7,195 nucleotides of DNA, from the NCBI GenBank assembly GCA_020404485.1, contig DYDT01000021.1, positions 1-7,195 of the forward strand, written 5' to 3'. Of the stretch, positions 5,863 through 7,195 are shown piece after piece. Position 1 is the first letter of the stretch. Each line of letters opens with the position of its first letter. Source of the stretch: Rickettsia endosymbiont of Diachasma alloeum. GTDB lineage: Bacteria; Pseudomonadota; Alphaproteobacteria; Rickettsiales; Rickettsiaceae. A program made the translations under genes and the position numbers. The notes beneath the pieces were generated by a model, which saw only the letters and a program-made list of their open reading frames with translations, was not told where the DNA came from and did not search any database.

Positions 5863-6915
5863 ATGCTTGATGTATTAAAACAAAATATTCAAAAATATAA
5901 AAATCACCCATTTGCTAAATATATCCTCGTTATAGCCCTTATAGTAATAACTTATTTAGGTTATAAAATTTATGTTTGGGTAAATACAGAATCAACAGAT
6001 AATGCTTATATTGATGCTGATATTTCAGATGTTAGTGCTGAAATTAATGGAGTTTTAACTAGTTTATTAGTGACTAATAACACAAAAGTTAGTAAAGGTG
6101 ATCTAATCGGTGAAATCGATGATAGGGACTATAAATCCAAGCTTGCAGCACTTGAGGCATCTATTGGAGCTTCAGAAAAAAATATAGAGATTATTGATCA
6201 AAAAATATCAATAGGGCAGGTTAACTTAGAGCAATCAAATGAAAAACTAAAACTTGCTACCACAAGTTTTAATATTGTTTCAACTGATTTTACTAGAGTA
6301 CAAGAGTTAAATAAGGCAAAATTTGCCAGTATTAAAGCATTGGATGATTCTAAAAATGCTTATCAAAAAGCAAAAACTGATTACAAACAAGCTCAGTTAG
6401 ATATAGATATCTCTAGGCAAAACTTACAGCTCCTTGGGCTTGAAAAAGCTGCAGAACAAGAAAAACTAAAAGAATTAGAAGCAAATAAAAAAATTACCTT
6501 ACGAAGTTTGCAGAACACTAAGCTTATTGCTGCGGTATCTGGTGTATTTGGTAATAGTAGTTTAGAAGTAGGAAATTATATAACGCCTGGTAGAGCCTTA
6601 TTTTCCATAGTACAAGATAATTCAATGTACATTCAGGCTAATTTTAAGGAAACACAAATTAAGAAATTTCAGCCAGGCATGAAAGTGAAAATCCAATTTG
6701 ATGCTATTCCTAAAAAAACATTTTATGGAAAAATCCGTAATATTTCCCCTGCTACCGGTTCTAAATTTACCTTAATCCCCCCTGATAACGCTACCGGTAA
6801 TTTTACTAAAATAGTGCAGCGTGTACCTGTTTTAATAGATTTTGATGCACCTGTTGCCAATCTTATCCCAGGCATGTCAGTAATCGTATCTATCAGAACT
6901 GATCAAAAGATATGA
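5863..6915 (+). CDS. emrA: EmrA/HlyD-family membrane fusion (periplasmic adaptor) protein
   Basis: 350 residues (E. coli EmrA 390). A short cytoplasmic N-terminus is followed by one membrane anchor (about 20-39), then STDNAYIDADISDVSAEINGVL (44-65), the first half of the lipoyl-like domain. A long coiled-coil hairpin spans about 92-215. The second lipoyl half (219-250, including GNYITPGRALFSIV) and a beta-barrel (about 253-346) follow, with the EmrA-type signature GSKFTLIPPDNATGNFTKIVQRVPV at 299-323. EmrA-type adaptors bridge an inner-membrane MFS or ABC pump to an outer-membrane TolC-like channel for drug or toxin efflux. No EmrB-type pump follows in the readable sequence, so the partner must be encoded elsewhere or beyond the junction at 7077. 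It starts two bases after pssA; the stop is TGA at 6913-6915. The substrate is unknown. Confidence 0.9.
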   Translation: MLDVLKQNIQKYKNHPFAKYILVIALIVITYLGYKIYVWVNTESTDNAYIDADISDVSAEINGVLTSLLVTNNTKVSKGDLIGEIDDRDYKSKLAALEASIGASEKNIEIIDQKISIGQVNLEQSNEKLKLATTSFNIVSTDFTRVQELNKAKFASIKALDDSKNAYQKAKTDYKQAQLDIDISRQNLQLLGLEKAAEQEKLKELEANKKITLRSLQNTKLIAAVSGVFGNSSLEVGNYITPGRALFSIVQDNSMYIQANFKETQIKKFQPGMKVKIQFDAIPKKTFYGKIRNISPATGSKFTLIPPDNATGNFTKIVQRVPVLIDFDAPVANLIPGMSVIVSIRTDQKI

Positions 6916-7076
6916 TTTTGAGTATTTTTCACTACTAAAAGTAATAGCTCAAGTTTCAGAGGAGATGAATATTAGGATAGTAAATGGGGTGATATCATCT
7001 GATCATTTTAATAAAAATAAAGTATTAAAAATACAGATAAAACAAATGGAAGGTCACAATGCACTTAAATCAAAAA
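6884..7076 (+). CDS. Unidentified reading frame, start unclear, cut off by linker
   Basis: This frame is open from an in-frame TAA at 6881-6883 through to the linker at 7077, and would stop artificially inside the linker (TAA at 7082-7084). Its protein reads ...YDFEYFSLLKVIAQVSEEMNIR, then VNGVISSDHFNKNKVLKIQIKQ, and looks like real coding sequence, but I cannot name it. The only ATG is at 6965. A GAGGAG directly abuts it (6959-6964), which is too close for a normal ribosome binding site. Another ATG at 6912-6914 overlaps the emrA stop as ATGA, the usual coupled arrangement, but its frame stops at 6936-6938. One extra T in the five-T run at 6925-6929 would join that start to this frame. The gene may therefore be intact in the organism with a homopolymer miscall here, or a pseudogene fragment. 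Confidence 0.5.
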
Positions 7077-7118
7077 TCGTATAACTTCGTATAATGTATG
7101 CTATACGAAGTTATTACG
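7077..7118. other. 454 Titanium mate-pair linker containing loxP (sequencing artefact)
   Basis: Bases 7081-7114 are an exact 34-base wild-type loxP: 13-base arms (7081-7093 and 7102-7114) around the asymmetric core ATGTATGC (7094-7101). The flanks TCGT (7077-7080) and TACG (7115-7118) extend the match to what I remember as the 42-base Roche 454 Titanium paired-end linker, which carries loxP so that Cre can circularise library fragments. It interrupts two different coding-like frames on opposite strands. Natural bacterial loxP is essentially confined to phage P1, so an untrimmed linker in an assembled mate-pair read is by far the simplest explanation. An engineered strain with a floxed cassette is the alternative, but the extra flanking bases argue against it. 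Confidence 0.93.
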
Positions 7119-7193
7119 ATCTTCATCTTGCACTGCAAGTAATAATTGATCATTTGGCATACATTCAAATGTACTTTCGATATTATTCTTATC
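7119..7193 (-). CDS. Short coding-like fragment beyond the linker (chimeric end)
   Basis: The 77 bases after the linker have one frame open across 25 codons on the minus strand, reading DKNNIESTFECMPNDQLLLAVQDED, with neither start nor stop inside genomic sequence. The composition is normal for the window, so it is probably genuine genomic DNA of the same organism, but it should be the other end of a library fragment and lie kilobases away. I see no copy of it elsewhere in this window. The protein is too short to identify. Confidence 0.35.
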
Positions 7194-7195
7194 TA

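Noticed and set aside
7081..7114. Natural Cre/loxP-like site-specific recombination or phage P1-related integration
   Set aside because: The match is exact to wild-type loxP and extends into linker-specific bases on both sides, and there is no phage gene nearby. A sequencing linker explains everything.

Overview
The window looks like chromosomal DNA of a Rickettsia. It is strongly AT-rich. The gene neighbourhood (pleD-nudH, divergent from efp-suhB, then a small DUF2610-like gene, psd, pssA and an EmrA-type adaptor) is typical of that genus, and two intergenic gaps carry Rickettsia-palindromic-element-like repeats. The species cannot be told from this sequence.

Layout. (1) Bases 1-97 hold two strong hairpin structures; the second, with a bulged double stem, resembles an end of an IS200/IS605-type element. 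Directly after it (about 98-362) lies the C-terminal remnant of a DinD-like protein. (2) On the minus strand, pleD (GGEEF diguanylate cyclase, 2247-874) and nudH/invA (Nudix RNA pyrophosphohydrolase, 871-386) form a tight two-gene operon. (3) From a shared 77-base gap, efp (2325-2894) and a SuhB-like gene (2895-3635) run on the plus strand with no base between them; the SuhB-like protein lacks several residues of the inositol monophosphatase active site. (4) At 3715-4023 is a small protein of unknown function with an acidic tail. (5) At 4251-6915 are psd and pssA, the two steps from CDP-diacylglycerol to phosphatidylethanolamine, separated by a 97-base palindromic repeat, then an EmrA/HlyD-type periplasmic adaptor two bases after pssA. 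(6) From 6884 to 7076 a further reading frame begins but is cut off.

The most striking signal is at 7077-7118: a perfect wild-type loxP site (7081-7114) with four extra bases on each side that together match, from memory, the Roche 454 Titanium paired-end linker. The simplest reading is that an untrimmed mate-pair read was assembled into the end of the contig, so 7119-7195 is probably not adjacent to 7076 in the genome. It is not evidence of a natural Cre-lox system.

Apart from that junction, the genes are ordinary core functions: c-di-GMP signalling, RNA 5'-end processing, translation of proline stretches, phospholipid synthesis and export. I see no convincing undescribed system. The best biological leads are the degenerate SuhB-like protein, the truncated DinD gene beside a mobile-element-like hairpin, the unexplained small acidic-tailed protein, and the broken frame after emrA.
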